A stretch of DNA of 64,000 nucleotides from Ichthyophthirius multifiliis (Eukaryota > Ciliophora > Oligohymenophorea > Hymenostomatida), in NCBI RefSeq assembly GCF_000220395.1, contig NW_004086072.1:62001-126000 (forward strand), read 5' to 3'. The notes under the pieces were generated by a model. It saw only the letters and a program-made list of their open reading frames with translations, was not told where the DNA came from and ran no database searches. Both the position numbers and the translations under genes were made by a program. Below, piece by piece: positions 12,865-26,676 of the stretch (position 1 is the stretch's first letter; every line of letters begins with the position of its first letter).

Positions 12865-15355
12865 ATGTTCTTATTTATATTATTTTCTGTATTTTTCATA
12901 ATTCTTCTTTTTAACAGTTCTTTGAAATATTGTATTTTTGTTTTTGTTTGTTTGTTTAGTATTTACTCATTCCTTTATAAATATTTTTTTTTTACATATT
13001 TACAAAATATTTTCCCTTTAAAATTAATATTAAATATTACAAAGTATTAAAATAATTAAATCTAGGAAAAAAACTGGTTAAAAATTATTTTTATTATATA
13101 TTTCGGCTTTTTAAATAAATAACTTTTATACTGAAGAATAATTTATATATATATATATTAGGTCAATATATATTTTATAATAAAGTAAATAGTTTTTATT
13201 AATATAAAAAATATTGAAAAGTTATTTTAAATATAATAAAATTATCTAATCTTATTTTATTCATATATACACTTGGGAAAATTAATTTTTTAATAATTAA
13301 TTAAATTTATTCTAATATAAAGATAATAATATATTTCATTTATTATGGTATCTTTAATATTTTAATAACTTATATTTCAGCTTTTTTAACAATTGTTACT
13401 GTTGGATATTTAGATAGTACTCCTATTATTTAGAATGAAAAAAAATATTTGAATTTCTTTACTCTTATTTTTCTTATAATTTATATTTCTATTCCATTCG
13501 CACTATAGGCTCTATTTTTTCAAACATAGAAAGAAAAATATATTGATTATAAGTATTTTTATTTATTTAAAAAATAAAAAATTATTTAATATTTTAACAT
13601 TAAAAAACATGAAATTGCCCATTATATTGAATATAAATAAATTAACAAAGATTCAGATTAATAATTTTAATTCAAAAATTTAAAATAATTAGTAATATAT
13701 AAATTCTTAAGAATAGGAAAGACAAATTTTAAAATAAAGAATATAAATATTTGCTTAGTTTACAGAAAATCAACTTATTGTATTCAAATAAAAATTATGT
13801 AAATATATTGATAATAAAGTATTTAGAGAACTATTTTTCTAATTTATTTCTATAATAAATTGACATTTAAATTAAATCAAGATAATTTTAGATATAGTAA
13901 ATATATATGTATTTAATAATGTATAAATTGATAATAATAATATTTATTATCTTTTTAAAATATAAATATATCATATAAAATCACTTATATAATATTATAT
14001 TATTTTAGGGCATTATAAAGAATTTTTTTAAAATAAAAGAGTTATTATATAAGTCGGTAATTTTTTTAGATTTAAAGAATTTTTATAGATAATATATTAA
14101 GTATATATAAAATATACTTCTAAAAAAAAAATACACTTTGTAATATTTTACAAAATAAAATATATATTAAAAATAGACTAATATAAAGAAATAAGATTTT
14201 GTATATAAATATAGAAAAATAATGTTTATTTTGAAAAAAATTATTAATAATAATTTTTATAATAAATAATAAAAAAAAAAAATTACTTTTATAAATATAA
14301 AATTTTATTTAAAAAATAAACATATAATTATGCATGTTATGATAAAAAAAACTATAAATTAATAAAATGAAAGCAATTTTGTATTTTTAATGCAAATAAA
14401 TATCTTATTATCGAAAATAATTACTATTCCTAAAGATATGAACTTTTTTTTAAAAAAAAGAAAGTAGGTATAAAAATCTAATGAAAATATTGAAAAGCAA
14501 ATATTTAATTGAAAAATTTCAAAATTAGTGCTGAAGGGGGAATTCTTTTTAAATATTAAAAAAATCATAATTAACCATGGATTTACTTTTTAAGATTATA
14601 AAAAAACTAGTTTAATGATGAAGAAGCTTTACTTTAATAAAATAATGAGTTACAAAAGTATATAATACTACAGTGGACAATTAATAAGAATCAAAAGTGG
14701 AGGAGTTAAATTAGAAAATAGAATAAAATATAAACATATACTTAAAAAATATATATTGAATAAATATTTTAATGAACTAGAAAATTTTTAAACATCTAAA
14801 AATTAGCAGAAACTTATTAACTAAAATAATTTAGAATAAAATAATATGATATAATCCTTTATAAATGAAAAAAAAAAATCATGTAGTACATTAAGAAATG
14901 TTTTATGAAAATATAAAATAATGAATCGTTAAAAATATAAGAATAAAAGCAAGCAAAAATTTAAATTATTTTAGTACTAATAAATCTAAGTAATATGTAT
15001 TTATTAAATTAAAAATATATAAAGTAAATATTATTGAATTATTTAAAATCATTATTCTATTTATAATATTTAAAAAGTAAAAAATGATCTAGATATTGAT
15101 TTAGGGTTATCATTATTTGATGCTTAAAAAGAATATAATTATTATTATAATGAATTTATTATTTCTAGAGAGCTATTAAAATTATAAAATGAGCTTGAAT
15201 AATCAACTTTTAAAAAATTAGAAAGAGTAAAAATAAGTATTTTAATAAATAAAAATGATAAAAAAAATTAAAAAATATTTTTTTTAAATGATAACATTTT
15301 TATATATTTTATGTTTTTAAACTAAAAATAAATTTATAATAAATACTAATTTTGA
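12865..15355 (+). CDS. Probable potassium channel (pore with TVGYLD), exon structure unresolved
   Basis: An ATG at 12865 opens a strongly hydrophobic N-terminus (MFLFILFSVFFIILLF). The key evidence is the pore: splicing out 13347-13379 joins IYFIYY to AFLTIVTVGYLDSTPI, which aligns with the P-loop and selectivity filter of K+ channels (TVGYGD), followed by an inner-helix-like segment FFTLIFLIIYISIPFALQAL. Downstream exons (about 13520-15355) are Lys/Asn/Gln-rich and would form a cytoplasmic region as in Ca2+- or nucleotide-gated channels; no RCK or cNMP motif could be confirmed. The last frame ends at TGA 15353-15355. Frames change several times between 13640 and 15080 and I could not place every intron, so this could be one long gene or a partly decayed one. 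The filter has Leu where Gly is normal. Confidence 0.5.
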
Positions 15356-15500
15356 AAAATATAAAATTTAAATTATTAAATAATTTTTTTGTGGTTTAAA
15401 TTAATAAACATAAAAATAAATGTTAAAAAATTATTTTATTAAAATAAATACTAAGTTATTTTATTTAATTTTATTAAAAAAATAAATAATAAAATATAAT

Positions 15501-17803
15501 ATGAGTTAAAATAATTAGATTTATCAAAAAACATATATAAATAATAGTTAATTCTAAACTCCAAAAAAGAAATAGCTAGTATAAATTAATTAAGATTTTT
15601 TAAAATAAATAAGAATCAAAGCTGATTTGCGTTCAATTGATAAATATTTTAAGTTTTTCTACATTTAAAAATTAAAATATTTATTTTATTAAATTAAATA
15701 TTATTTTTTTAATTTAGATCTGGAAAAATCGAAGACATAATAGGATTACAAAATGATTATAATAAATATTCTATTAATTTAGTATTTTTATTTTTCGATG
15801 TCATTTTTTTTATTTTTTAAAAATAATAAAGAATTAATAACTATAAGTCAATGAGAATGGAAATTTGATAAACCTGAAAACTTAATTTAACTAATTAAAA
15901 TTAAATTCAAATTAAAAAGAAATTAATTTATAATTAATAAGAGTTTTTAATAAAGCATTCATTATTTATTTATTTTTAAAATATTAGAAATAAATAAAGG
16001 ACACAAAAGATTTAAACTAGAAGCTTCAATAATAATTTGATAAAAATCAATTTGTAAAATATTATATTATATTTTTTTTTAAAAAGAAAAATAAAAAAGT
16101 AAGAAGCAGAATTAGAATTTCAGTTAAATAAATTAAAATAAACATTATAAGAAGGTGAACAAAATATAAAAGTTTATGAACATGTAATAGAAAGATTAAA
16201 AGTAATATTTTTTTTGTTATTTTATCATATTTTTATTTTATAAAAAGCATGATATAATTGCTTATAAAATTAAAGTCTTTAACAATTAAGAAGAATTAAA
16301 TTAAAGTTTAGCAGTTTTAAAAAGCTCTAATAATAAAGCAATCGAAAATCTTGAAAAGAAAAAAAAAGCAGAAACTGCTTTAGATGAAATTATCGAAGTT
16401 TACTTTTTAATTTTTATATTATGAATTTCATATAAATTATTATTTTTATAAAGATAGTTGAAAATGATTATTAGAATAGAGAAAATCTAATAGTTAATTT
16501 ATAATAAAGTATTGCTAATTCAGAAGAAAATTAAAAAAAAAGTAAGAAATTTTATAACTTTAAATATAAAAATCTGACAATGTCCAATTGAATGCCGAAT
16601 ACTTGAATATTGTATTTTTTTTTTAATAATTATATTTTTTAATTAATATATTTAATTTAGAATAAATGGAAAAAAATCTTATTTGTTTAAAAATTTTTGA
16701 ATAATTTTCTAAAATTTAAAATGAACAAAAAATTATAATAATATGAAGATTATGAAAAAAATTATTAAAAAATTAAATAAGAAACAGTAACTTTTAAAAT
16801 AAATATTTCATTAATTTACATTCTTTTAAAAAGGGAATATCTGATATAAATGTAATAATAAGCAATTTTGATAATAGAGAAAAATATATAATAATTTACT
16901 AAATATAATATAAAAGTAAGAAGAAAGAATATAGTTTTTAAAGGATTAGAAAAAAGAATTAAATAACAAATTTTTAGACATTTAAAATTGTGATGAAGAT
17001 AATTAATAAAATTAATAATATTATAAGAACATAATTTGAATGAATTAAATTAAAAGTATATTGAAAAATGTGAGAAATTAAACTTTTGTAACCTTAAATT
17101 AAAAAAAGTATATGAATGGCTTATAAATAATTTAATGAAATTAGAAAAGGTATTAAAAATAAAAACTAAATTAAAATAATTTTACATAAACCAAATAAAG
17201 ACTGTTTATAATAGCCAAATGAATATAGAATAATATTAAATGCTATATCAAATCAAGGATTTACCTACTATTTTGAATAAAATTAATAAAATTTTAATAG
17301 ATAATTTAATATAATAACGATAAGATGAAGTAATTTTCTATATTTTTATTTTTTTAATAATTTAAAATTTAGAATCCTAAAAATATTGTTGATAGTTATT
17401 TTAAATATTAAGAAAAAATAATTAAAGCTGATTTAAATGATTTTGATTAAATAAATAATTAAACGATTTAAAAATCAAAATCTTATTCTGAAACTTCAGA
17501 AAAAGAACTTTAAGATAACAAATAACTAGAATAAGTATAATAAAAGCATTAATTACTTATTTTGGAAAAAAATAACAATAATTTAAGTATTTTATTATTA
17601 ATATTTAAATTATAATTATTACTATTATATAATTTTATATTTATTTATAGGCTTTGAATAAATAGAATAAGAAAATTTTTATTAAATAAGAAATTAAATA
17701 AAAAATCTATCAAAATATCAAAAAAAGAAATCAAAATGAAACATTTTATTTAATAGAAATTATATTAATAATATTTATATTTTTATTTTTAAATATATTT
17801 TGA
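15501..17803 (+). CDS. Coiled-coil protein, possibly axonemal (ODAD3/CCDC151-like)
   Basis: A multi-exon gene runs from ATG 15501 to TGA 17801-17803. Introns with GT..AG ends lie near 15651-15717, 15791, 15942, 16054, 16204, 16400, 16536, 17331 and 17579; the region 16560-16990 is poorly resolved. Almost the whole protein is heptad-like coiled coil, with segments such as VYEHVIERLKHDIIAYK, KAIENLEKKKKAETALDEII and DYQNRENLIVNLQQSI. That order (a HxxxRL helix, an A/E/K-rich stretch, then an NRE helix) recalls the outer-dynein-arm docking proteins ODAD3/CCDC151, but the match is from memory of the pattern, not an alignment. A short hydrophobic run ends the protein. A structural role in cilia would suit the organism; this is inference. 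Confidence 0.6.
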
Positions 17804-17920
17804 ATACTTTATTTTAAAATAATATTTTAAATAATTAATAAAATCAATCAAAAATCAACAAAATTTATATAATTAAAAAAAAATTAAATAATTTTTTTTT
17901 TTTCTTAAAGAAAACAAATC

Positions 17921-20840
17921 ATGAAAAGATAATATTCTAATTAAACATAGTATTTATATAGCAACAATAATTAAGATAATTAATTAGTATGTTTTTTTAT
18001 TAATATAACAATATTATTTTGAATTAATTAAAATAAAATTTTATTTATAAAAAAATCTTACATAATTAATAATATTTTTAACTTAAAAAAAAAAGAATTA
18101 ATACTTGTATGAAAAAAGACCTATGACAGCATATATACAAAGCAACTAATAAGTAAGTATAATTCAAAGTAGCCAAAAGAAAAATTAAAGATCTTAAAAA
18201 GAACATCCTTAATCAGCAAAATCATAAAATATGAGTCAAAATTATATAACAAGTTAATCTTCTTAAAAAAAATTCAAAATTCCTTAGGTTAATAAGTAAA
18301 AGTTTTAAAAATTTTAATTAAATATCTATGTTAATAAACTATAGATGTGATGTTTTTAAAGAAAATACTAAATAAATAAGAACACTTCCTTCAAATATAA
18401 TTTAGGACAAAGTTTAAAATAAATATATAAATATATAAATATATAAATATATAAATATATAAATATATAAATATATTTAAATAGGAAGAATTATATTCAG
18501 TTACTTTATAATAAAAATAAATTATTAATTAACTTGAATAAGAAAATTTAAAACTAAAAACAAAAAACTTAAATTTAGAAGTAAAAAATAAATAAAATTA
18601 AATATAATTTATATATTAAAAGAGAGAAGCAAAAAAGTTTGAAAGAGTAATTGAAGAAAATAATTTAAAAAATGGATAAAATAACAAAGAAAAAGAAGTT
18701 ATAAAATTGCAAATAAAATATTTTTTAAATATTTTTACAAAAAAGAATACATTAAGTATAAGATTAAGAAAATAATATAAAGAATCTTTCAAAGATTTTG
18801 AAGAATGTAAATAAGAATTTTAAAATTTTAAAAAGCAAATATCAACAACAAAATAATAAGAATTACAGGTAAAAATATTGCAAATATAATATTACATGTG
18901 TAAAAATAAATAAAATAAAGATAGAAGTAAATGTATTAAGGGAAGAATGCAATAAGCTTAAAGTAAAATTAGACTAAAGTTTTAAAATAAACAAAGAAAT
19001 ATTATTATAGTAAAAAAAAAAAATATTTAGTATATATTTTTTTTAAAAAAATAAAGTGATTCAACTGGATTTAATAATACTTTAGATAATAAGATATTAT
19101 AATTAAGAAATGATAATCTAGAAATGGCAGTTCTAATATAATAACTAGAAAAAGAAAAAATTAAGCATTTGAAAAAGAGAAGGAGAATGAAATAATAATA
19201 CAAAAAACTTATAAAGAAAAGTAGTTTTAATAGAAATAAATTCAACTTTTATAAGAAGAATTGAATAAATCGAATTCTTCCAAACAATTATTGATTGCTT
19301 AACAAATTTAAATATAAAATAATCAACAAGAACTATTAAATGCATAATCAAATAATAATTTAATGGAATAAAATAAAAAAATGAAAATTGAAATTGAAAA
19401 GTTTATTAAAGAAAGCTAAAAATTAAATTAATAATTATAAATAAAAAATGATAGAATTAAAGAACTAGAAGAAAAACAAAAATAAGATTAAGTACAATTT
19501 AATTATTATACATAATATGAATAAAAATTTTTATAAAAAAAGGAATACATGTAAAGCGAAATAAAGGAAAAAGAAAAATTAAGTAAAACTGTAATGATAA
19601 ATAAAGAAAAATATAGATATTTAGAAGATTAATATAATTAATTGGCATAAAAATAAAATGCAAATAGTTTTTAAAATTAATCTTGTTTATTAAATAATTT
19701 ATCTTAATAAACATAAAATTCAATCAATAATTTACCTGAAATAATAAAAAATAATAATAAGAAAAACTCTAATTAAGTTTCTAAAAAATTACTTCCAAAA
19801 GTAAATAATTGTGATGTTAGTAAATTCGGGAAAGACTTAAAATATAATTTGAAATTAAAAAATATTGCTTTTAAAGAAATAGAATAATATCTTATACCTG
19901 AAGAATATTATAATAAATAAAGAATGACTATTTAAGAATTAATTCATATTTTAAAAAAGTAAAAAATTAAATTAACAAAAAATAAAAATTAATAAATAAT
20001 ATAGAAAGCCCTTTGATATTAAATCATAAGAATAAACAATTTTAATCGCAAGGTATTTAGTTGAAGATAATTCTGAAGAAAAAATAATTTATGATGAAAA
20101 TAGAAGTAATAATATTTCAACAATTAAAAGTTCTTTCAAACAATTAATTGGAAATTATGAGCTTATTAAATTAGAAGATGAAATACAAATGCATGAAAAT
20201 ATATCAAAAGTTTAAATTATATAAATTTGTATTAAAATTTATGTTTGTTTATTTTTTTAAAAAAAGACTATATCTAAATATTAATAAGGAATAAAAGATA
20301 GTATTACTGAAGGTGTAAAAAAATTAGGTTTGTAGAAAGGCTTTTGTAGATTAGAAGATTTGGAAAAAGCTTTTAATTATTATGATGCTGATTTCTCTTC
20401 AAAATAATACGAATATATTATGACTAGAGTTTTCGAATATACTAAAGATTCAAATTTTATTAATTATTAATAGCTTCTAATAGATTTTGATTTTCGTAAT
20501 TTTGAAAATTTCAAAGAAATTAAATTAAAGTAAAACTAATATATGAATAATTAACAAGAAATTTAAAATGAAAATTTATTGGAAATTTAAAAAAATTTAT
20601 TAGATGAATAATAATAATAATTAAATAATGAAAATAATTAAGTTTAGGAATAAAATTAATATAAAGAAAATTAACAATAAGATAATATAGAAAAAAAGTT
20701 TGAAAAAAAAGATATTGTTAAATACAAAATGGAAGAAGATAATGAATAAGATTATTAAAACGAAAATTTTGGTAATTTAATAAAATATATATTTTTTTAA
20801 AATTCATTTCAATATAAAAAAAATATTAGAAAGGAGTTGA
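17921..20840 (+). CDS. Long coiled-coil protein with degenerate EF-hand-like C-terminus
   Basis: Starts MKRQYSNQTQYLYSNNN at 17921 and ends at TGA 20838-20840 after a last intron of about 55 nt. The middle (about 18480-19980) is uninterrupted Lys/Glu/Gln coiled coil. After it come a compact segment with ILIARYLVEDN and IKSSFKQLIGNYELIKLEDE, and a pair of degenerate EF-hand-like helices (FCRLEDLEKAFNYYDADFS, FINYQQLLIDFD) lacking a full set of Ca2+ ligands. The extreme C-terminus is Gln/Asn/Glu-rich. An intron near 18413-18485 contains an 8-bp-period microsatellite. No named family is recognised; size and layout fit ciliary or cortical scaffold proteins. Confidence 0.7.
18421..18477 (+). repeat. 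Microsatellite (TATAAATA)n, probably intronic
   Basis: About seven tandem copies of an 8-bp TATAAATA unit. It is bounded by GTTTAAAAT upstream and TTTAAATAG downstream, so it fits inside an intron of the coiled-coil gene, though the frame would also stay open if it were translated. Confidence 0.75.
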
Positions 20841-21601
20841 ATTTTATTTTATAATTTATAGATTTTAAGAAGCAATTTATTTTGTTTTTGAATTCTATTT
20901 ACACAAAACTATAATATAATATTTTTGTTTATTTTAAGTAAATTACAAATATTTTTAAGTTATTTGAATTATATTTTAGTGTTTTTATAAAATATTTAGT
21001 TAAAAATTAATCAATGTATCCTAATAGTATAATATTAATTTTTTTTTATGATTAATATATTTTTTTAAAAAAATAAAAACTCAAAAAAAATTAATAATAG
21101 AATTTTTTTGGTTTGCTTTATTTGTGTTTTTATGTTATTTTTTAATATTACATAAAAAAAAATGTTAAAATTTAAAGTATATCAAAAAAATATAGAAAAA
21201 CAATATAATTTTTATAAAGATTTGTAAATTATATTTAATGATTTTTATATCTAGATATATTAAAATATAAGTAGATTAAATTTATTATTAAAAAAACTTT
21301 TTGATTAATTAATTCTTTTTTTATTTTATATTGTTAGCAAATTCTTCCATTTTAAATTAATTAATTATTTTTATTTATCAAAGCAAAAAATGTATTTCAT
21401 TTTCTTTTATCAAATTAAATAAAATAATTTGCGCTTTTTATTTTTATAAAAAAACAATATTAATTATATTTAAAAATGCTTTATTTCAGATATACTTTAG
21501 TAAAAACTTTATTTTTTCTATATATAAATTATTCATTATTTAATTATATTATTTATTAGAACTAAAAGAAATATTATATATAAGGTTTATTTTTAATTAT
21601 T
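20841..21601. other. Intergenic spacer
   Basis: About 760 bp without a gene. A fragment AATAAAAACTCAAAAAAAATT near 21074-21094 resembles one arm of the inverted-repeat family. Otherwise only A/T runs are seen. Confidence 0.4.
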
Positions 21602-23212
21602 ATGGGTTAAAATAATACAAGCATAAAATTACAAAAACCAAATTACGAGATAAAAAGGTCTAAAAATAATAGTTATATTGAAATAGAAGATAACTAAGTG
21701 TTTTGCTGCATATATAGCAGCAAATAAGGTTTAGTAAAAAAATAATATTTACTTTATTATTTTTAATATATATAATTTAAAATTTAATTATTGACTTAAT
21801 TTAAAAAAGAAATAATAAAAAGAGGATTGGCTAATATATTTTATTGATAAATGTGAATAAATAAAATAAAATTAACCATGGGCTTAAAAAATTAAATAAA
21901 AAATATAAAATTAATAATTTTAGGAAAAAAATGATTTTAAAAAATAATTAATAGAAATATTAAAATAACTCTAAAGTAATAAATAAAATATTTACAATTA
22001 AATAAATATGTTAATTAATTATATTAAGAATATCAAAATAGTATATTAGTAGAAGATTCAAACTAATTTCAATAAAAAAAGCTGTAGTTTTATTCACTTA
22101 GTAGTCTTTAAAACAATTCAATAATGAGAAGTAGTTAAAATATAAATAATAATGATTTTAAAAGCTTGAAAAACCATTTAATATAATATTCTTTTTAAAG
22201 TTTTACAGAAAACGATAATTAAAGCGAATTTAGTTTATAATAATATTAATAAAAGGCAAATAACATATACTTGATAGAATCTGAATCCGGTTAAGATACG
22301 AAAATTTAAAATATATATTTGACATTGCTTTTTTAGATTAATTAACATTTAGAAAATCATAATTTTCCTTTATATTTTGTAAAGAAATTATTTTATGAAT
22401 ATTTTATTGATTCATATAGTAATATAAATAATTATAATTAATAAATTATTGAAAAGAGTATTGAAGAAATATAATTGTTCATAAAAACTTTTACCGAAGT
22501 AATACATTTGTATTATAATTTGAACACTTATTAGGAAAAATCAATTCAAGAATTTATAAATAATTCTAACTTTGATAATTTTGTAGCAGCTCATATCTTT
22601 AAAAACGAAAATTTATATAGAATTGTCCTCAATAACTTTATTTTTAAAAATTAGAATAATCCTAAATTCTTTATTTGGCAATAAAACTGCTTAAATTCAT
22701 AAAAAATTAACTTAAAAATGTTTGACGCTAATTTTTCTATTAGTTTTCCTTCAGAAAAATTTCAATCACTAAAAGAAGAAATAATATAAATTAAAGATGA
22801 AAATGAAAATTAAAATAAAAATGTTTTAAACTATGATTTAATTTATAATGATGATTAAATAATTTAAGATTAACCAAATATTGAATTTAATCCTTATATT
22901 AAAAGTACTAAATAATTATAAAATATTTAATTAGTTCAAACACCTATTGAAAAAATAAAAGTCGTATTAGAAAGCATTGAAAGTGTTTACTAAGCTCTTA
23001 GGTAATATGATTTATTAAATAATTATGATGTATAAGATTTTCTTAATATTTTTACCTATATTATTGCTAAAAGCTAAATTTTATATATTTAAAGTCACAT
23101 GGATATTATTAAAAATTTTTATGTTAATAAAGAAAATAATATTGACATTAATATGAAATTAGAAATTATTTAAGGCGGTATTGATAATTTAATATAAAAT
23201 AAATATATATGA
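21602..23212 (+). CDS. VPS9-domain protein (probable Rab5-type GEF)
   Basis: Starts MGQNNTSIKLQKPNYEIK at 21602 and ends at TGA 23210-23212; at least one intron lies near 21710-21809 and a further frame join near 21990-22040. The middle is Asn/Ser/Gln-rich. From about 22330 a helical region begins (HLENHNFPLYFVKKLFYEYF), and the C-terminus is a VPS9 domain: TPIEKIKVVLESIESVYQAL, then DFLNIFTYIIAKSQILYIQSH, which matches the family pattern D-x-LLPIL-x-YV-x-ikA and the following NLE-type helix. VPS9 proteins load GTP on Rab5-family GTPases at early endosomes or phagosomes. The invariant acidic/Asp position is present (DFLNIF); the Thr/Pro of yeast Vps9 (KANP) are changed to KSQI. Catalytic activity is therefore likely but not certain. 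Confidence 0.72.
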
Positions 23213-23478
23213 GCCTATTATATATGGTTAATTTATTTGCTTTCTTAAAGAGTTAAAAAATTATATATATGAAGTTTAATTAATAAAATAAAGCAAAAAT
23301 TTTTTTAAATATATTTTTTAAAAAATAATTTTGGTATATAATATTAAAATACATATATTATAAAAAATTATATTATATTATTATCTTAAAAATAACGTTT
23401 AAATCTAATATATCTTATATGTAATATATATATTATTATTTATATATAAAGAAAAAAGATAAAATATATATTTAAATT

Positions 23479-23792
23479 TCAATTATATATAATTTTTTTA
23501 TTTAAATTAAAAATTTTTTATTATTCTTTTAAAGTTTATAATATATCTTTATTATATTAATTAATACAATTACTTTTTAACAAATGACTACTTTACCATA
23601 ATTATTTATTATGTTAACCCTAATTTTATACTCCAACGTAAACCGAATCTACTCTATATATAGACTATTACTTAACTATATTATTATTAAATATTTTATC
23701 TTTGTTAAAGTTTTGCATTAATTATTCTGTGTTTTATTTTTTATTATTATACACATCTAATTTATAAATGCTTATATTTTCTATATAATCGA

Positions 23793-23844
<52 letters not shown>

Positions 23845-25239
23845 GTTATTATTTTTATTATTGTTATTTTATTTTAACATTATATTTAGATTTTCGTTTA
23901 TATCTTTTTATTAACTATTTATGTTTTTATTTAAATTTTGATTGTTTTTTTATTATTTTATATTTTCCTGTTTTTTAATAATTTTATAATTATTTTGTAT
24001 TTTTTCAAAATTATTATTACTTATATTTTATTTAATTTTTTAATTTATTTAATTTATATCTTTTTAATTTACTTAAAATAATTTAATCTTTGAAATGTTT
24101 TCTTTATTTTTTATTTTTGTATAGTTTTTTTTTCTTTAATATTCAATTGTGTTTTATGTATTTAAATCATATTTTTATTTTAATTAATTAAATATTTTTT
24201 TTAAACTCAAATAAAATTATGTTTTTTATAGGTTTCCATAAAAATATAAGAAATTGTTTTCGTATTATAATATTTCATTTTTGAGAATATTTATATTTTA
24301 TAAAGTTAATTATTCTAAAAAATCATAATTTTTTAATTTAATTTTTTTAAAAAATAAATTAATTATTTGGATTTTAATTTTCAATATAGTTTTTATTTTT
24401 TAAATTAGATCATTCATTTTCTTATCAATAAGACTTGTATTTTTTTAGATATTATAAATATCATGATTTTTATGTTCACCTTTTTAAAGACATTTTATAC
24501 ACATAATATTGTTTTCGCATATATCACAAAAATAAATTAGTTCTTCATTCTAATGAATTAAACATTATTATAATTCAATATTTATATTTAAAATGTTATT
24601 ATTTTATTGACAAGATTAATTCACATTACTCTTGAAATTTTAAATTTCTGAATTATTACTGTTTTAAGGAGTTAGATTATTTTCAGTAGTAAATTATGAA
24701 TAATTTATTTAGGTTTACTTTTTTTCTAAATTCTAAGTAAATAATTATTTTTATTAAAATTCTAACTCTTTCTTACTTTATATCAAAGGTGAACTTTCTG
24801 TATTTGTGCTTATTTAGCTTTCTCTTTGCTTTTGTGATTCATATTCTTGCATGTATTTATTTATTATCATGTCTATTGCTTATATGCTTTAAGCATCTAA
24901 TTCACTATCTTAAAAACATAAATAACACTTCATTTCTATTGTATCTATATTTTTTCCTTACTATGCTTGTTACTTTTTTACTCTACCCTCACCTTTAAAT
25001 ACACTCACTGCCATACATTCTAAACAAAAATTATGATTACAATTCAAATAAATATAATCGTTTGGAATGTTTGAACATCTATCGCATTTTATATTTTCTT
25101 CACTTTAGTTACTTTGAATACTTCTTCTTAAATAGCCCTCATTGTTTCGGTTTTCAAGTATAAAATCTCTTTTTTAACTTACTTAAAATTATTACTAATC
25201 ATTTTTCATCTTTTTTATATTGTGATGTAAATTTTGCAT
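23479..25239 (-). CDS. RING finger plus B-box protein (TRIM-like, ubiquitin E3 candidate)
   Basis: A single open frame of 587 codons (586 residues) runs from ATG 25237-25239 to TGA 23479-23481. A RING-type zinc site starts at Cys52: CDRC, then CNHNFCLEC, then CYLC about 40 residues on, giving C2-C..C-x-H-x2-C-x2-C..C2-C. A B-box-like zinc finger begins at Cys226: CLIH, FCDIC, CIKC and GEHKNHD. A Lys/Asn/Gln-rich coiled-coil-like region and a poly-Asn tract (about residues 455-483, encoded by the ATT triplets at 23788-23872) follow. RING plus B-box plus coil is the TRIM order, known for ubiquitin ligases; ciliates have many such RING/B-box proteins, some in cilia. The gap between the RING halves (about 40 residues) is longer than usual. 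The substrate is unknown. Confidence 0.82.
23788..23872 (-). repeat. ATT trinucleotide run encoding poly-Asn
   Basis: A near-perfect run of ATT triplets in the sense of the plus strand reads as AAT, poly-Asn, in the RING/B-box gene on the minus strand. It is in frame and has no stop. Confidence 0.85.
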
Positions 25240-25399
25240 TTAATTTAATTTGCTTTTTTTTTTCGTTTAAATTTTTTTATTGTGTATATTTATTTTAAAA
25301 AGTTATTAATTATATTTATAACAAATTAACAATTTTAAATATATTTATAAATTTGAATTAAAAATGAAAAATATATTTTTTAATTTTAAAATTTAATTA

Positions 25400-26676
25400 A
25401 ATTTTATATATACTATTTATATTTTAGATTTAATTTTATCTTAATTTCTTTTTAAATTAGATTTTTTATTTTTTCGAATGTTCTCCAATTATTTTTATTA
25501 CTCCATGTTTTATTAATTAATATTATGATTATTTCTTATTTTTCTATAGTAAGTAATTTTTCAATTTATTTTGATTTGTAATACTTTTTATTTATATTAT
25601 AAATTTCTAAATATATAATTAAATTAATTTTTAATTAAATAATTCTTATCAAAAATCTAAAATTATTATAATTAAATATTTAGTTCTTAATATTTATCTT
25701 TAATTTTCTAATTTATTTATATCTTCTTTTAATTATTAACTATCTTTCTATTAATTTTATAACTTTTCACTCAAATTTTTAACATTAGGTTATTAATTCT
25801 ATATATGATTTTTTCTTTAATTCATTTTTTATTAAGTATTTTTTTATAACTTTTATTTCTAATTTTTTTCAAAAAAATCATATTTATTATAATCAAGTAA
25901 TTTATATTATTACTTTAGTAAATTTAATTTATTTTTATCAACTTATATTTTATTATTGAATTTATATTTGTTATTTTTAAATTTATATTTATGTTCTTCA
26001 AATTAGAAGCTAGATGATTTTGCTATTAATTTTTCTTATTATTTTAATTAAATATTTGTGGTTTTAATTTCTAATTTGTCATTGCTGAATTACTATTTTT
26101 CTAAATTTTTAAAAGTATTTTAATTTCTAAAATAAATATATCTTTTACATCTATTAAATTTATTTTAATTAATGTTTATATATTTATTAATAGTATTTTT
26201 TAAACTATTATCTATTTAATATATAAGTATCTAGTTTTTTTTCTTGATTATCATTATTAAGTTTTGCTTATTATTTTTTTAAAAAATAAATTTTCTATTT
26301 AACTCTAGTTTATTTTAAAAATGTAAATATGTTAAACAAAAAAACCTAATTTAAGTTCTAAAAAAATAATTTAATAAAGAAATTAAATAAGAATTTCTAA
26401 TTATGGATTGCATATATATTTTTTTTAAGATTTTATTTAAATTAAAGTTTATTTTAATAGTTTGGTATATTAATTATATCATAATATTAAATTATAAATA
26501 CTTTTTAATGTTTTATATTCATTTTTTATAATACGAAATTCATATTACATAATTCGAATCTATTATTAAAATATTGTTTTGCAAATTTTTTGAAGCTACC
26601 TGTATATAAATATTTTTTTATCTTAACATACTTAAAATATATAAAATTTTCTATAAGTCGATTATTATTTATTCAT
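25400..26676 (-). CDS. Coiled-coil protein, boundaries approximate
   Basis: Several minus-strand exons with coding-like composition lie here: MNKQQSTYRKFYIFQV from a possible start at 26676, a segment with LELNRKF, then KLEIKTTNIQLKQQEKLIAK and QLKEDINKLENQRQIL, and an end segment with NNWRTFEKIKNLIQ. They are Lys/Gln/Leu-rich with heptad spacing. GT..AG joins can be proposed (for example ending at TTTATTTTAG near 26110), but I could not find a convincing stop before the RING gene start at 25239, so the 3' end is a guess. No domain or family recognised. Confidence 0.4.
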
